A stretch of 64,000 bases of DNA from JACVRW01 sp963827065 (GCA_963827065.1 CAWGZM010000007.1:310001-374000); one strand, 5' to 3'; positions 1-9,865 are shown, numbered from the stretch's first letter. The notes: generated from the letters alone by a model not told the origin. Numbers and translations are program-made.

Positions 1-51
1 CCGTCTGAGCAGCATGGGCCACCCCCGGGATCCCCGACCTTGTGAGAAATC

Positions 52-1014
52 GTGGGAACACGTAAGCCGAACATCAAGCAACTCACGCGCAGAGGTGACG
101 TCGCAGGACTGGTGGAGGCGGCGGATCCGGTCAGCGTTTCCGACGCCTCCGCGCGAGCGGAAGCCATCCTCGCGCTCGGCGAGCTCGGCGACGACTACGG
201 CCGTCAGGTCGTCGAGGTCGCCCTGCGTGACCCCGACGACAGCGTGCGGTGTGCTGCCGTCAACGTGCTCCATGCGCGCCACGACGGCATCGCGCTCGCG
301 GAGGCGCTGAGGCCGGTGCCGGGCGAGCACGGCGAATCCCGGGAGCTCGCGATCCTGGCGATCGTTGACCTCGGCAGGTCGGTGAGCCCCGCGGCCGTAG
401 CCGACGCTCTGGTCGGTCGCGAGGACGACGAGCTTCTTGACGAGCGGGATGCCAGGTTGTTCATCGAGCTGGTCGGAAAGGGCGATGAAGACGCCCGCAA
501 CGCCGCGATGGAGCTCCTGATCGAGGCTCTTGCCGACGAGCGTGGAATCGTGGTGGATCGCGCGGCGGAGCTGCTCGTGCGGCTCGCGCCGGACAGCACG
601 GAGGCCCTCGTCATGGAGCTACGCGACGGCAGCGCGGCTGCCGACGCCGCGTATGTGCTCGGCCGGATCGGCGACCCTCAGACCATTGACGCAATGGTCG
701 ATGCGCTTCGGCACGAAGACCCCAGGGTCAGAAGCGAATGCACCGCGGCGCTCAGCGAGTTCGAGCCCCAAGTGGCTGTCGAGCCGCTTCTCCGAGCCAC
801 CCGCGATCCGGACCACGGCGTGCGAGTCCAGGCCGCCATCGCGCTCGACCGAATTGGAACAGCCGCGGTCATCGTGGGCGTTGCCGCCCTCCTCGAGCCG
901 ATGATCCACGACGCGATTCGCGCCGCAGGCCCCGAGCGTCGCCGCCGCTCGCCGAACGGCGGGCGGCCGCAAGCCGCTGCGTCTCGCCCCCCGGCGAGGC
1001 AGTCGGCGAGATAA
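52..1014 (+). CDS. HEAT-repeat protein
   Basis: Protein of 320 residues starting with GTG and built of helical HEAT-like repeats. Repeated units with the pattern LG.LGD......V..AL.DPD..VR..A...L are visible near residues 42-73, 204-238 and 243-269. Such repeats form a curved scaffold for protein-protein contacts, so an adaptor role is likely, but no partner can be named. There is no signal peptide or membrane segment, so it is probably cytoplasmic. The last 30 residues are Arg/Pro/Ala-rich and probably disordered. It precedes a response-regulator gene on the same strand by about 100 bp, so the two may be co-transcribed. The fold is clear; the function is unknown. Confidence 0.7.
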   Translation: MGTRKPNIKQLTRRGDVAGLVEAADPVSVSDASARAEAILALGELGDDYGRQVVEVALRDPDDSVRCAAVNVLHARHDGIALAEALRPVPGEHGESRELAILAIVDLGRSVSPAAVADALVGREDDELLDERDARLFIELVGKGDEDARNAAMELLIEALADERGIVVDRAAELLVRLAPDSTEALVMELRDGSAAADAAYVLGRIGDPQTIDAMVDALRHEDPRVRSECTAALSEFEPQVAVEPLLRATRDPDHGVRVQAAIALDRIGTAAVIVGVAALLEPMIHDAIRAAGPERRRRSPNGGRPQAAASRPPARQSAR

Positions 1015-1118
1015 GTCGGAGCTAGACCAAAGGTGAAAAAGAAGCCGGCGAACCGCCCCGTTGGTCCAGTGCGGTGTGGCAAGACTGCCGCTCCCCAGCT
1101 CAACCCGAAAGGCAAGCC

Positions 1119-1760
1119 GTGAAGCGCCTGGTGATCGTCGCCGACAGCTCATTCGTCATCGAGACCATTCGTCTCGCCCTGCGCGACTCCGCGGGCCTCA
1201 CCATTCTCGGCAAGCTCGACGGTCGGGCGAGCGTCCGGCGCGCGATTGCTGAGCAGCAGCCGGATGTCGTGCTCGTAGACGAGATGCAGAATCCCTACGA
1301 CGCGCTGAAGCGGATCCGAGAATGCCGCCTGGAGGCTCCCACGGCCTCGATCCTCCTCCTGAGCATGCGGATGGATGACGTCTGGGTGGCGCAGGCCATC
1401 GACGCCGGCGTGGACGCCTGCCTGTCCAAGTCCACCCATCTGCCGACCATGGCTACGGTGATCCGCGCAGTCGCCGACCGCAACATCATCAGCGCCAGGC
1501 CGCCATCGCTGCATGAGGGCACGCTCTCAGGACCGGCGGAGCAGCTGAGCAGGCGCGAGTTCGAGATCCTTCGCTTCGTAGCCGACGGGATGACGAACGC
1601 CCAGATCGGGCGCGAGCTCTGGGTGGCCGAGCAGACGGTGAAGTTCCACCTTTCGAACGTCTACCGGAAGCTTGGCGTCTCGAATCGCACCGAGGCGAGC
1701 CGTTTCGCGCATGTCAATGGACTGGTTCGTCGATCGGAGCCGAGGCTTGTCGCCGCCTGA
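1119..1760 (+). CDS. NarL/LuxR-type response regulator
   Basis: Two-domain DNA-binding regulator of 213 residues. The N-terminal part reads as a receiver domain: hydrophobic strand VIVAD at the start, a candidate phosphoacceptor Asp in VVLVDEM, and a conserved Lys in SKSTH. The C-terminal 65 residues are a LuxR helix-turn-helix (LSRREFEILRFVADG, TNAQIG, VKFHLSNVYRKLG). An in-frame upstream GTG-led extension exists to 1074, but the GTG at 1119 is preferred: it is preceded by a GAAAGG stretch and opens directly into the first receiver strand. No kinase gene is adjacent. It lies just upstream of polysaccharide genes, so it may control them, which is inference. Confidence 0.8.
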   Translation: MKRLVIVADSSFVIETIRLALRDSAGLTILGKLDGRASVRRAIAEQQPDVVLVDEMQNPYDALKRIRECRLEAPTASILLLSMRMDDVWVAQAIDAGVDACLSKSTHLPTMATVIRAVADRNIISARPPSLHEGTLSGPAEQLSRREFEILRFVADGMTNAQIGRELWVAEQTVKFHLSNVYRKLGVSNRTEASRFAHVNGLVRRSEPRLVAA

Positions 1761-1849
1761 GCCCGCACACCGAGAGCCCCCCAGAGGGCCAGGTAACGGC
1801 TACCCCAACGGGCATACGCCCCGTGGGCGGCTGGGCTGAGCATCGACAC

Positions 1850-3004
1850 ATGGCAGTGTCAACCACAACGACGACCTACGAGGGCGCGGAGCTGGTAGTC
1901 CACGTCGTCGGCGCGCGGCCGAACTTCGTGAAGATGGCTCCGCTCGTCGAGGCCCTGCGGCAGCGCGGCGTGAGCCGGCAGTTCGTGGTGCACACGGGCC
2001 AGCACTACGACCGCAAGATGTCGGACGAGATCCTCGCGGACCTTGGGTTCCCCGCTCCGGACTGCTCGCTGGGAGTCGGCTCCGGATCGCACGGCGAGCA
2101 GACGGGGAAGGTCCTGATCTCCTTCGAGGAGATACTCCTCGAGCGGCGGCCGGCCGTCGTGGTCGTCGCGGGTGACGTGAACTCCACGCTCGCCTGCGCC
2201 CTCGCGGCATCGAAGCTCGGCATACCGGTCGCCCACCTCGAGGCGGGACTCCGGTCGGGCGACTGGACCATGCCGGAGGAGATCAACCGGGTCCTCACCG
2301 ACCGTCTCTCCGACATCCTTCTGACCCACAGCCCGGAGGCCGAGACGAACCTGCAGGCCGAGGGCATCGACGTCTCGCGCGTGCGCTACGTGGGCAACAC
2401 GATGATCGACTCGCTGCGCCGCTTCGAGGGTAAGGCGCGCGCGCTGGCCGCGTGGAAGTCACACGGTGTCGAGCGGGGCGAGTATGTCCTCGTCACCCTC
2501 CACCGGCCATCGAACGTCGATGAGCCGCGCCGGCTGGCGGAGATCGTGTCGGCACTCGAGTCCGTGGGCTCGCGGGCGCCGATCATCTTCCCGGTGCATC
2601 CGCGCACGCGGGCGCGCTTGTCCGAGGCCGATCTGCTCGGCCGGCTGGAGGCCGCCGGAGTGCGCTGCATCGACCCGGTCGGCTACCTCGACTTCCTTTC
2701 GCTCCAGGCCGGAGCGGGCGCGGTCGTGACCGACTCGGGCGGAGTCCAGGAGGAGACCTCCGCCCTGGGCATCGACTGCTACACCCTGCGCGCTAACACC
2801 GAGCGCCCCGTGACGATCAGCCACGGCACCAACGCGCTGCTCGGGGATGCGCCCGACGCACTTCTCGATGTGCGCCCGTCGAGCCACTCGCCGACGCCGT
2901 GCGCCATCCCGCTGTGGGACGGCCATGCAGCGGAGCGGGCCGCCGACGCGCTGATCGACGAGTTCCCGGGGATCGCCGCACGCGATATGGCGGCGCTGGC
3001 ATGA
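1850..3004 (+). CDS. wecB: UDP-N-acetylglucosamine 2-epimerase (non-hydrolysing)
   Basis: Interconverts UDP-GlcNAc and UDP-ManNAc in the cytoplasm, supplying ManNAc-type sugars for surface polymers. The GT-B-fold family signatures are all visible: GARPNFVKMAPL near the N-terminus, TGQHYD, the HLEAGLRSGDW motif followed by PEEINR, VTLHRPSNVD, FPVHPRTR and DSGGVQEE. The length (384 residues) is usual for the family. The ATG at 1850 was chosen over a GTG at 1823 because the conserved sequence begins shortly after it. The stop overlaps the start of the next gene (ATGA), so both are translated together. No wecC dehydrogenase is seen in the window, so ManNAc rather than ManNAcA may be the final sugar. 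Confidence 0.9.
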   Translation: MAVSTTTTTYEGAELVVHVVGARPNFVKMAPLVEALRQRGVSRQFVVHTGQHYDRKMSDEILADLGFPAPDCSLGVGSGSHGEQTGKVLISFEEILLERRPAVVVVAGDVNSTLACALAASKLGIPVAHLEAGLRSGDWTMPEEINRVLTDRLSDILLTHSPEAETNLQAEGIDVSRVRYVGNTMIDSLRRFEGKARALAAWKSHGVERGEYVLVTLHRPSNVDEPRRLAEIVSALESVGSRAPIIFPVHPRTRARLSEADLLGRLEAAGVRCIDPVGYLDFLSLQAGAGAVVTDSGGVQEETSALGIDCYTLRANTERPVTISHGTNALLGDAPDALLDVRPSSHSPTPCAIPLWDGHAAERAADALIDEFPGIAARDMAALA

Positions 3005-3750
3005 CTCCCCGGGCAGACGTCCTCGGCTGCAGCATTGACCGGATCGACATGCGGGAAACCGTCGCCAGGGTCGAGGACATGATCCTGGCCGGGCGCTACA
3101 GCCAGCACATGGCGATCAACACGGCCAAGCTCGTGAGCCTTCGCGACGACGAGCGGCTGCGAGAGATCGTCGAGGGCTGCGAGCTGGTCAACGCCGACGG
3201 CCAGGCGGTCATCTGGGCGTCACGCCTGCTCGGCGACCCCTTGCCGGAACGCGTTGCGGGCATCGACCTGATGGAGGAGCTGCTCGGCCTCGCCGAGCGA
3301 AAGGGGTACCGCGTCTTCATCCTCGGCGCTCGAGACGAAGTGCTCGTCCAGGCGGTGCAGCGAATCCGCGAGCGCTACCCAGCGCTGCCGCTCGCCGGCT
3401 GGCGAAACGGGTACTTCAGTGCCGAGGAGGAGCCCCAGGTCTGTGCCGAGGTTCGCGCCAGCCGGGCGCAGATGGTCTTCGTTGCCATGAGCACGCCGCG
3501 CAAGGAGTACTTCCTGGCCGAGCGCGGACGCGAGCTCGGCGCCGAGTTCGTCATGGGGGTCGGGGGCGCCGTCGACGTGATCGCGGGCCTGACGCGCAGA
3601 GCGCCGCTCACCTGGCAGCGGCTGGGCCTCGAATGGCTGTACCGGCTCCTGCAGGAGCCGCGGCGGATGTTCCGCCGCTACGCCGTCACGAACACCAGGT
3701 TCGCCTGGATGATGGTGCTCGCCCTCGCCGGCCGGCGCTCGCTGCGCTAG
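3001..3750 (+). CDS. WecG/TagA/CpsF family glycosyltransferase (GT26)
   Basis: Membrane-associated glycosyltransferase of 249 residues. In characterised relatives it adds ManNAc or ManNAcA to an undecaprenyl-linked sugar, fitting the upstream WecB-like epimerase that makes the donor. Family features seen are the early NTAKLVSL stretch, NADGQAVIWASRLLG, MSTPRKEYF and the VGGAVDVIAG region with basic residues after it. A longer frame opens at 2899 but would overlap wecB heavily; the ATG at 3001 overlaps the wecB stop by four bases and gives a family-sized protein. The 3' end overlaps the convergent propeller gene by four bases. The exact acceptor cannot be told from sequence. Confidence 0.88.
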   Translation: MTPRADVLGCSIDRIDMRETVARVEDMILAGRYSQHMAINTAKLVSLRDDERLREIVEGCELVNADGQAVIWASRLLGDPLPERVAGIDLMEELLGLAERKGYRVFILGARDEVLVQAVQRIRERYPALPLAGWRNGYFSAEEEPQVCAEVRASRAQMVFVAMSTPRKEYFLAERGRELGAEFVMGVGGAVDVIAGLTRRAPLTWQRLGLEWLYRLLQEPRRMFRRYAVTNTRFAWMMVLALAGRRSLR

Positions 3751-5300
3751 CCGGTCCTCAGGCGCAGCGAAACGCGCTTCCGCACGGTGCGGGTGTTGCC
3801 CGCCGGGTCGCGCACCTTCATGGCGAGGCGTACCGACAGCTTCCGCTTGCGCTTGAGCGACCGCTTCAGCGGCTTCGACAGCTTCAGCCTGATGGTCTTC
3901 TTGGCCTTTGCGCCCACCACGAAGCCTCGCGACCGCGAGACGCCGCTTGTCGCCTTCGCTGAGAGCTTTCCAGAGACGGGGAAGCGGTTCCTGTTGCTGA
4001 CGATTACCTTGATCGGGCCGCGGCCGCGAATTCGCCGAGCTCCCAGACGCATCCCGACAAGCGTCCTGGCGCCGAAGGCGGGTGCCGCCAGGGTGTGAGC
4101 AGCGCTCGTCTGCGAGGAGCTGCCGGCCACGTTCGAAGCGGTCACCGTGCAGTGATAGGTGCCCCGAGCTGCGGCGGTGTACGTGGCGCCGCTCGCCCCC
4201 GGGATGTTCGCGCCGTTGCGCGACCAGGAGAAGGCAAGGCCGCTGGGCGCGCGGTACAGCCAGGAGCCGAGCAGGTCCGGCGCCCAGGAGCCGGACGAGC
4301 AGCTGAGCACGGAGCCGATCTTGGCGGCGCCCGCTATCTGCGGCGCGCCGGCAGGGCTCGGTGCCTGGAGCAGCACGGGCGAGCGGGACCCGCTGAGCGT
4401 CGCCCCGGGCGTGTTCAGGTCGCCGCCGCCGCTTCCGTCCAGGTTGGCGAACGAGATCCTGTTGCCGACCTGGTTGGCCCAGTAGATCCTCCTCGCCGCC
4501 GGGTCGATGGCCACGCCGACCGGCGTGCTCACCGTTGCGCCGGCCGTGTTGAGGTTGCCACCGCCGCTGCCGTTTAGGTTTGCGTAGGAGATAGCCGGTG
4601 CGTTGACGTTGGCCCAGTAGATCCTTCCCGCCACCGGGTCAAGGGCCACACCATGCGGGTTCGCCACAGTCGCGCCTGTGGTGTTGAGATTCGCGCCGCC
4701 GGTGCCATCGAGGTTGGCGAATGAGATGACGTTGGTCGGGTTGGCGTTGGCCCAGTAGATCCGTCCGGACCCCGGATCGACCATTGGCGCGATGGGAACG
4801 CTCACCGTCGCGCCGGTGATCGTCAGATCGCCGCCGCCGGTGTTGTTGAGGTTCGCGAAGGAAATCCTGTTGCCCAGCTCGTTGGCCCAGTAGATCTTCC
4901 CCGCCGCCGGGTAGACCGCCGCCGCGTTCGGGCGATTGACCGTGGCGCCGGTCGTGTTCAGGTCGCCGCCACCGCCGCTTCCGTCGAGGTTGGCGAAGGA
5001 GACCCGGCCTTCGGCAGGGCTGGCGCCCGGCCTCGTCCAGTAGACCTTCCCCCCCGCCACGTCGATCGCAACTCCGCGGGGCGCGCCCAGCGACGCGCCC
5101 GTGGTGTTGAGATCTCCACCGCCGCTTCCGTCCAGGTTGGCGAAGGAGATCCTGTTGGGCGAGCCGTCGTTTGCCCAGTACACGCGGTCGGCGGCTCGGG
5201 CGGAGGAGGCAAGGCACGCGAGCAGCAGCAGAGCCGCGAGAATCGACAGAGCAGCAATCCCATGGCTCCGGCGGCGGGTGTCCAAGCTAACGGGTCTCAA
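3747..5300 (-). CDS. Secreted YWTD-type beta-propeller protein with Ig-like and basic C-terminal modules
   Basis: Predicted exported protein of 517 residues. Residues 1-36 form a signal peptide ending in an AxA site. Residues about 37-308 hold six repeats of about 45 residues, each with a YWAN or YWT motif, an ISFANLDGSGGG-like turn and a GVAIDP-like strand. This is the pattern of a six-bladed LDL-receptor-type propeller. A module of about 95 residues with two Cys follows and looks Ig-like. The last 110 residues are a Lys/Arg-rich beta module (KTIRLKLSK, LKRSLKRKRKL). The start overlaps the end of a frameshifted upstream paralogue by 14 bases. Binding to polymer or cell wall is plausible but unproven; no enzymatic motif is seen. 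Confidence 0.75.
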   Translation of the reverse strand: MRPVSLDTRRRSHGIAALSILAALLLLACLASSARAADRVYWANDGSPNRISFANLDGSGGGDLNTTGASLGAPRGVAIDVAGGKVYWTRPGASPAEGRVSFANLDGSGGGGDLNTTGATVNRPNAAAVYPAAGKIYWANELGNRISFANLNNTGGGDLTITGATVSVPIAPMVDPGSGRIYWANANPTNVISFANLDGTGGANLNTTGATVANPHGVALDPVAGRIYWANVNAPAISYANLNGSGGGNLNTAGATVSTPVGVAIDPAARRIYWANQVGNRISFANLDGSGGGDLNTPGATLSGSRSPVLLQAPSPAGAPQIAGAAKIGSVLSCSSGSWAPDLLGSWLYRAPSGLAFSWSRNGANIPGASGATYTAAARGTYHCTVTASNVAGSSSQTSAAHTLAAPAFGARTLVGMRLGARRIRGRGPIKVIVSNRNRFPVSGKLSAKATSGVSRSRGFVVGAKAKKTIRLKLSKPLKRSLKRKRKLSVRLAMKVRDPAGNTRTVRKRVSLRLRTG

Positions 5301-6905
5301 GCCTCAGGGCGACTTTCTTTCGCAGGGTTCGGGTGTGGCCGGCCGGGTCGCTGACCTTCGCGGACAGCCGCAGGGACAGCTTCCGGTTGCGCTCGAGCAG
5401 CCGTCTCAGCGTCTTCGAGAGCTTAAGCGCGACGGCCTTCCGGGCTTTGGCGTCAACCACGAACACCGCCGTCGCTGTCGTCTGTGCGGAGAGTCTCCCT
5501 GAGACCTTGAAGCCGTTCCCGTTGCTGATGACCACCCTGACCGGGCTCCGTGCCCCAATCCGCCTGGTTGAGACGCTCATGGTCACCTGCGTCTTGGCGC
5601 CGAAGGCGGGCGGCAACAGGGGTTGTACGGGGTTCGCAGGCGGCACGGGATTGACAGCCGGCGAGCCGCCGGTAGACGGCGATACCGCGTGCGCGACGCT
5701 GGTCTGCGACGAGCTGCCGGCCGGGTTCGAGGCGCTCGCCGTGCAGCGGTATTCGCCCGCGGCCGTGGCCGTCTGGGTGTTGCCGCTCGCCCCCGGGATG
5801 GCCGCCCCGTCGCGCGTCCAGGAGTAGGCGACGCTCCGAGGCGCGCGGTACAGCCAGGAGCCGAGCAGGTCCGGCGCCCAGGACCCCGCCGAGCAGCTGA
5901 GCACGGATCCGGGCGTGGAGCCGCCCGTGATCCCCGGCGCGCCGGCACCGCTGGGGGCTTTGAGCAGCACGGGCGACCGTGAGCCGCCCAGCGTGGCGCC
6001 GAGCGTGTCGAGGTTGTGGGCCCCGCTTCCGTCCAGATTGGCGACCGAGATGGTGTTCCCGCGCCAATTGGCCCAGTAGATCTTTCTCGCCAACGGGTCG
6101 ATGGCCAGGCCGACCGGGACGTTCGGCGTGACGCCCGCGGGGTTGAAGTCGCCACCGCCGCTTCCGTCCAGCCTCGCGTAGGCGATGCCGTTCCCCGTGT
6201 ACTCCATCCCGACGCCGACGTTGGCCCAGTAGATGGTGTTTGTCGCCGGATCGAGCGCCAAGCCATGCGGGCTGTTCACGGTCGCGCCGGTGGTGTCGAG
6301 ATCGCCGCCCCCGCTGCCATCGAGGTTCGCGTAGGAGATCTTGTTGGCTCCCGCGTTGCCCCAGTAGATCCTCTCGCGAGCCTGGATCGACGACGGGAGC
6401 GATCGGGAGGTTCACCGTTGCGGCGGCGGTGTTCAGGTTGCCGGCGCCACTGTTGTTCAGGGAGGCGAACGAGATCGCTGTTGCCCGTTTCGTTGGCCCA
6501 ATAGATCCTTCCGCTGCCCGGGTGGACAGCAGCCGCGTTCGGACGGTTGACGGTGACCCCGGCGGTGTTCAGGTCCCACCACCCCCGCTCCCGTCGAGGT
6601 TGGCGAAGGACGATCAGATTGGCGTCCCGGTCCGTCCAGTAGACCCTTCCCGCCGCTACGTCCATCGTCACTCCGCGTGGCTGGCTGCCGGGAGCGCCGG
6701 CAGTACTGAGATTGCCGCCGCCGCTGCCATCGACGTTGGCCCAGGCGATCTTGCTCGGGGAGCTCTGGTTCGCCCAGTACACGCGGTCCGCCGCTTGGGC
6801 TGCGGACGCCAGCAGCAGGAACGACGCAAACAACGCCGTCGGCAGGGCAAGAACCCGACGGCGCCTTTCAACGGTGTCCAACAGTTGCACCAGTCGGGCG
6901 GCCAA
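5287..6905 (-). pseudogene. Frameshifted tandem paralogue of the YWTD propeller protein
   Basis: Same architecture as the downstream 517-residue protein: signal peptide ending in AQA, YWAN repeats, Ig-like module with paired Cys, and basic C-terminal module ending in VALRLETR. It is not readable as one frame. A compensated pair of indels lies near 6606-6612 and 6585-6590. Two further single-base shifts lie near 6477 and 6364-6378, after which the frame is not restored. The 3' part (5287-6279) is open and intact. The four lesions fall within about 250 bp; flanking codons still spell the repeat in alternating frames, so decay is recent or the lesions are read errors. If corrected it would encode about 540 residues. 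Confidence 0.7.
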
Positions 6906-7087
6906 ATTGCTCCAGTTGGGTGAGGTGGTCTTCCGTGGGAGTCAACGGAGGTGGGTCGTGCGGGCTTCTGGAAGAACGAAGAAAGTGCGGAAGAGCCGCG
7001 GGGGGTTCGGCGTTCTCTCCTATGACGGGTGCAGGCCACCGAGGCAACGCTGACTGGGAAAGCGCTCCGGCGCGGTGACGACAAAAC

Positions 7088-8716
7088 ATGAACCTTCTGA
7101 CACTTCCATCGCAGCAGGCGGGCCCCGGGCAGCCTGATGGGCCCCGCGAGGGCACGCTCCAGCGGGTCATCCCGATCATCAGGCGCAACCTCGGCCTGAT
7201 CCTGCTCTGCCTCGTGCTCGCGCCCGCGGCCGCGCTCGCGATCTCGCTTCTCCAGAGCAAGGAGTACACGGCCTCTTCCTCGCTGCTCTTCCGTGACCCC
7301 GGCCTCGACACGAAGTTCACCGGGACGCCGTTCTTCCAGGAGGGCGAGGACGAGACCCGTGAGGCCGCCACCAACTTCCGGCTCGTGTCGCTCGACGCTA
7401 TGGCCGGCCGCACCGCACGCGAGCTGGAACAGCCCGGGATCGGCCGGGAGGAGATCTCCGAGGCCGTCGAGGTCACGCAAGAGGGCACTTCGGATGTCGT
7501 AACAATCAAGGCGACGGACACCGATCCGACGTTCGCGGCGAAGATCGCGAACACATTCGCCAACGAGTACGTCGTCTTCCGCCGCGAGGCGGACCGGGCG
7601 AAGGTCCAGGAGGCGCTCTCACTCGCCGGAGAAAAGCTCGCCGGCATGACGCCGGAGGAGCAGGCCGGCGATGGCGGACAGGAGCTTCAGGACAGCATCC
7701 GTCAGCTCGAGCTCCTCGCCGCGCTGCAGACGGGCAACGCCGAGGTCGTGCAGCGTGCGCTCCCCCCGTCGTCGCCCTCCTCGCCCAAGCCGGTGCGGAG
7801 CGTCGCAATCGGACTGGTGCTGGGCCTGCTGCTGGCCGTCGCCCTCACCCTCCTCCGCGAGCAGATCGACCGCCGCCTCAGGGAGCCGTCGGACGCCACG
7901 GATCTCCTCAACGTGCCGGTGCTGGCGGCGATTCCGGAGGACCGCAGCTCTCTGCGCCACGTGGCGGCCGGCGAGGCGTCGCTCCGGCGCCTCGACACAG
8001 AGGCTTTCATGATGCTGCGAACAAACCTGCGCTACTTCAACGTCGACGAGGAAGTCACCTCGATTCTCGTGATGTCGGCGAGCCCTGGCGAGGGCAAGAC
8101 CTCGATCTCCTGGAACCTCGCCCGCGCCGAGGCGCGGAGCGGGAAGCGCGTCCTGTACATCGAGGCCGACCTGCGGCGGCCGACGGTGGCAAGCCACCTG
8201 GGCGTCACGCCGGAGGGGGGCCTCTCGCTGATCCTCGCCGGGGTCATGGATCCCGGGGACACGCTCACGGATGTGAGCGGCGTCGACATCATCACCGCCG
8301 GCCCGCTGCCGCCGAACCCGGCGGAGCTGATCGAGTCGCAGCGCATGCGCAAGCTGATCCAGTGGGGCGAGCAGCACTACGACCGGGTGATCATCGACAC
8401 ACCGCCGGCAGCAGTCGTCGCCGACGCGATCCCGATGGTCCCGATGGTCAGCGGCGTGGTGATCGTCGTCCGCCTCGGCCACAGCCAGCGCGACCCCGTG
8501 GAGCACCTCAGGACACAGCTGGCGAACGTCAACGCGCCCGTGCTGGGCGTCGTCCTGAACGGCGGCGTCGGTCGCCGCAGCGACTACGCGTACGCGCGGC
8601 GGCCGCTCTTCCTGCCGGAGGCCCATGAGGGGGCCCCGAGCGAGGATGAGGACGCTGACGAGCGCGAGGTCCGCGAGCACGTCTCGCAGCGAAGCCGGGC
8701 CCGCAACACGGCTTGA
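7088..8716 (+). CDS. Wzz-type chain-length regulator fused to a CpsD/BY-kinase domain
   Basis: Inner-membrane protein of 542 residues that in relatives controls polysaccharide polymerisation and export by autophosphorylation. Membrane segments lie near residues 35-57 and 237-255 and enclose the extracytoplasmic Wzz domain. The cytoplasmic half has Walker A (SASPGEGKTS, about residue 330), Walker A' (LYIEADLRRP) and Walker B (RVIIDTPPA). The C-terminal tail has very few Tyr (YAYARRP is the only cluster), unlike the Tyr-rich tails of proteobacterial kinases; it is instead acidic (SEDEDADE). It overlaps the next gene by four bases (TTGA). The region between it and the divergent propeller genes (6906-7087) should hold promoters for both directions. 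Confidence 0.88.
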   Translation: MNLLTLPSQQAGPGQPDGPREGTLQRVIPIIRRNLGLILLCLVLAPAAALAISLLQSKEYTASSSLLFRDPGLDTKFTGTPFFQEGEDETREAATNFRLVSLDAMAGRTARELEQPGIGREEISEAVEVTQEGTSDVVTIKATDTDPTFAAKIANTFANEYVVFRREADRAKVQEALSLAGEKLAGMTPEEQAGDGGQELQDSIRQLELLAALQTGNAEVVQRALPPSSPSSPKPVRSVAIGLVLGLLLAVALTLLREQIDRRLREPSDATDLLNVPVLAAIPEDRSSLRHVAAGEASLRRLDTEAFMMLRTNLRYFNVDEEVTSILVMSASPGEGKTSISWNLARAEARSGKRVLYIEADLRRPTVASHLGVTPEGGLSLILAGVMDPGDTLTDVSGVDIITAGPLPPNPAELIESQRMRKLIQWGEQHYDRVIIDTPPAAVVADAIPMVPMVSGVVIVVRLGHSQRDPVEHLRTQLANVNAPVLGVVLNGGVGRRSDYAYARRPLFLPEAHEGAPSEDEDADEREVREHVSQRSRARNTA

Positions 8717-9807
8717 CCGCGCAAGCCCCCACGCTTGCCATCCCGGACGCCCAGGGCGCTCTGTCCCTGGAGCGTTACGACGACCTGAACGCGATCCGGG
8801 ACGAGTGGACCGCGCTGGCGGAGGACTGCGGCAACCCGTTCGCAACATGGGAGTGGGCCGCCACCTGGTGGGACCACTTCGGCGAGGACCGCAAGCTCCA
8901 GATAACGGCGTGCCGCCGGCCGGATGGCACGCTGGCCGCCATCCTGCCCCTCTACCTCTCGACACGCGGGCCGCTGCGCATGGCTCGCTTCGTGGGTCAC
9001 GGCGTCGGCGACGTCCTCGGACCGGTCTACGCGAAGGAGGATGCCGAGCTGGCGGCGTCCGGGGTGCAGCAGGCGCTTGCCGAGAGCGGGCGCAGCTGGG
9101 ACCTGCTGCTCGCGGAACGGATCCCGAAGGACAGGTTCCCGGGGCTGCTCCAGGGGGAGGTCTTCCAGGAGGAGGCCAACCCGTTCCTTCCGATCGACGG
9201 CGCGAGCTGGGACGACTTCCTGGCGTCCTGCAGCAGCAACATGCGCGGGCAGATCCGGCGCAAGCGGCGCAAGCTCGAGCGGGAGCACGGCTCCCGCTTC
9301 CGCCTGGCCGACGACCCCGAGCGCCTGGATGCGGACTTCGACACGCTCGTCAGGCTTCATGGCGCCCGCTGGGGCGACGCCAGGGCGTTCAGTGAGCGGA
9401 GAAGCGCTTTTCACCGCGCCTTCGCCGCGCGCGCCCTCGAGCAGGGATGGCTGCGGCTGTGGCTGCTCGAGGTGGACGATCAGGCCGTCGCGGCGTGGCT
9501 TGGCTTCCGCTTCGGCAACATCGAGTGGTACTACCAGTCCGGCAGGGATCCCGCTTGGGACCAACAGTCCGTGGGCCTGATCCTGCTCGCTCGGACGATC
9601 CAGGGCGCCTTCGACGACGGGATGTCGGCGTACGCCTTCCTCCGGGGAGACGAGGAATACAAGCGCCGCTTCGCCACCGAGGACGCGGGTCTCGAGACCG
9701 TCGGCATCGGTCGCGGTCCACTCGGCCTCGCCGCCGTATCAGCGGCGCGCGCCGCGAAGCACCTGCCGCCCGGTGCCCGGCACCGGGTCCTCCGCTCACT
9801 CGGCTGA
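8713..9807 (+). CDS. FemAB/CelD-like GNAT acyltransferase
   Basis: Cytoplasmic acyltransferase of 364 residues resembling the CelD/BcsL and FemAB-type GNAT families. In exopolysaccharide loci such proteins are thought to transfer acyl or aminoacyl groups to sugars or precursors. Visible features are an N-terminal NPFATWEWAATWW stretch typical of these proteins, a basic helix RRKRRKLERE, and a C-terminal GNAT core with WLGFRFGNIEWYYQSG and a DEEYKRRF segment. It starts with TTG overlapping the stop of the Wzz-kinase gene, so the two are translationally coupled. The acyl donor and acceptor cannot be identified from sequence. Confidence 0.75.
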   Translation: MTAQAPTLAIPDAQGALSLERYDDLNAIRDEWTALAEDCGNPFATWEWAATWWDHFGEDRKLQITACRRPDGTLAAILPLYLSTRGPLRMARFVGHGVGDVLGPVYAKEDAELAASGVQQALAESGRSWDLLLAERIPKDRFPGLLQGEVFQEEANPFLPIDGASWDDFLASCSSNMRGQIRRKRRKLEREHGSRFRLADDPERLDADFDTLVRLHGARWGDARAFSERRSAFHRAFAARALEQGWLRLWLLEVDDQAVAAWLGFRFGNIEWYYQSGRDPAWDQQSVGLILLARTIQGAFDDGMSAYAFLRGDEEYKRRFATEDAGLETVGIGRGPLGLAAVSAARAAKHLPPGARHRVLRSLG

Positions 9808-9865
9808 GCGCTCAAGGCCACCGGGCGTTACAAAGGCCGGGGCTGCGGCGCGCTCGTGCCTTGCG

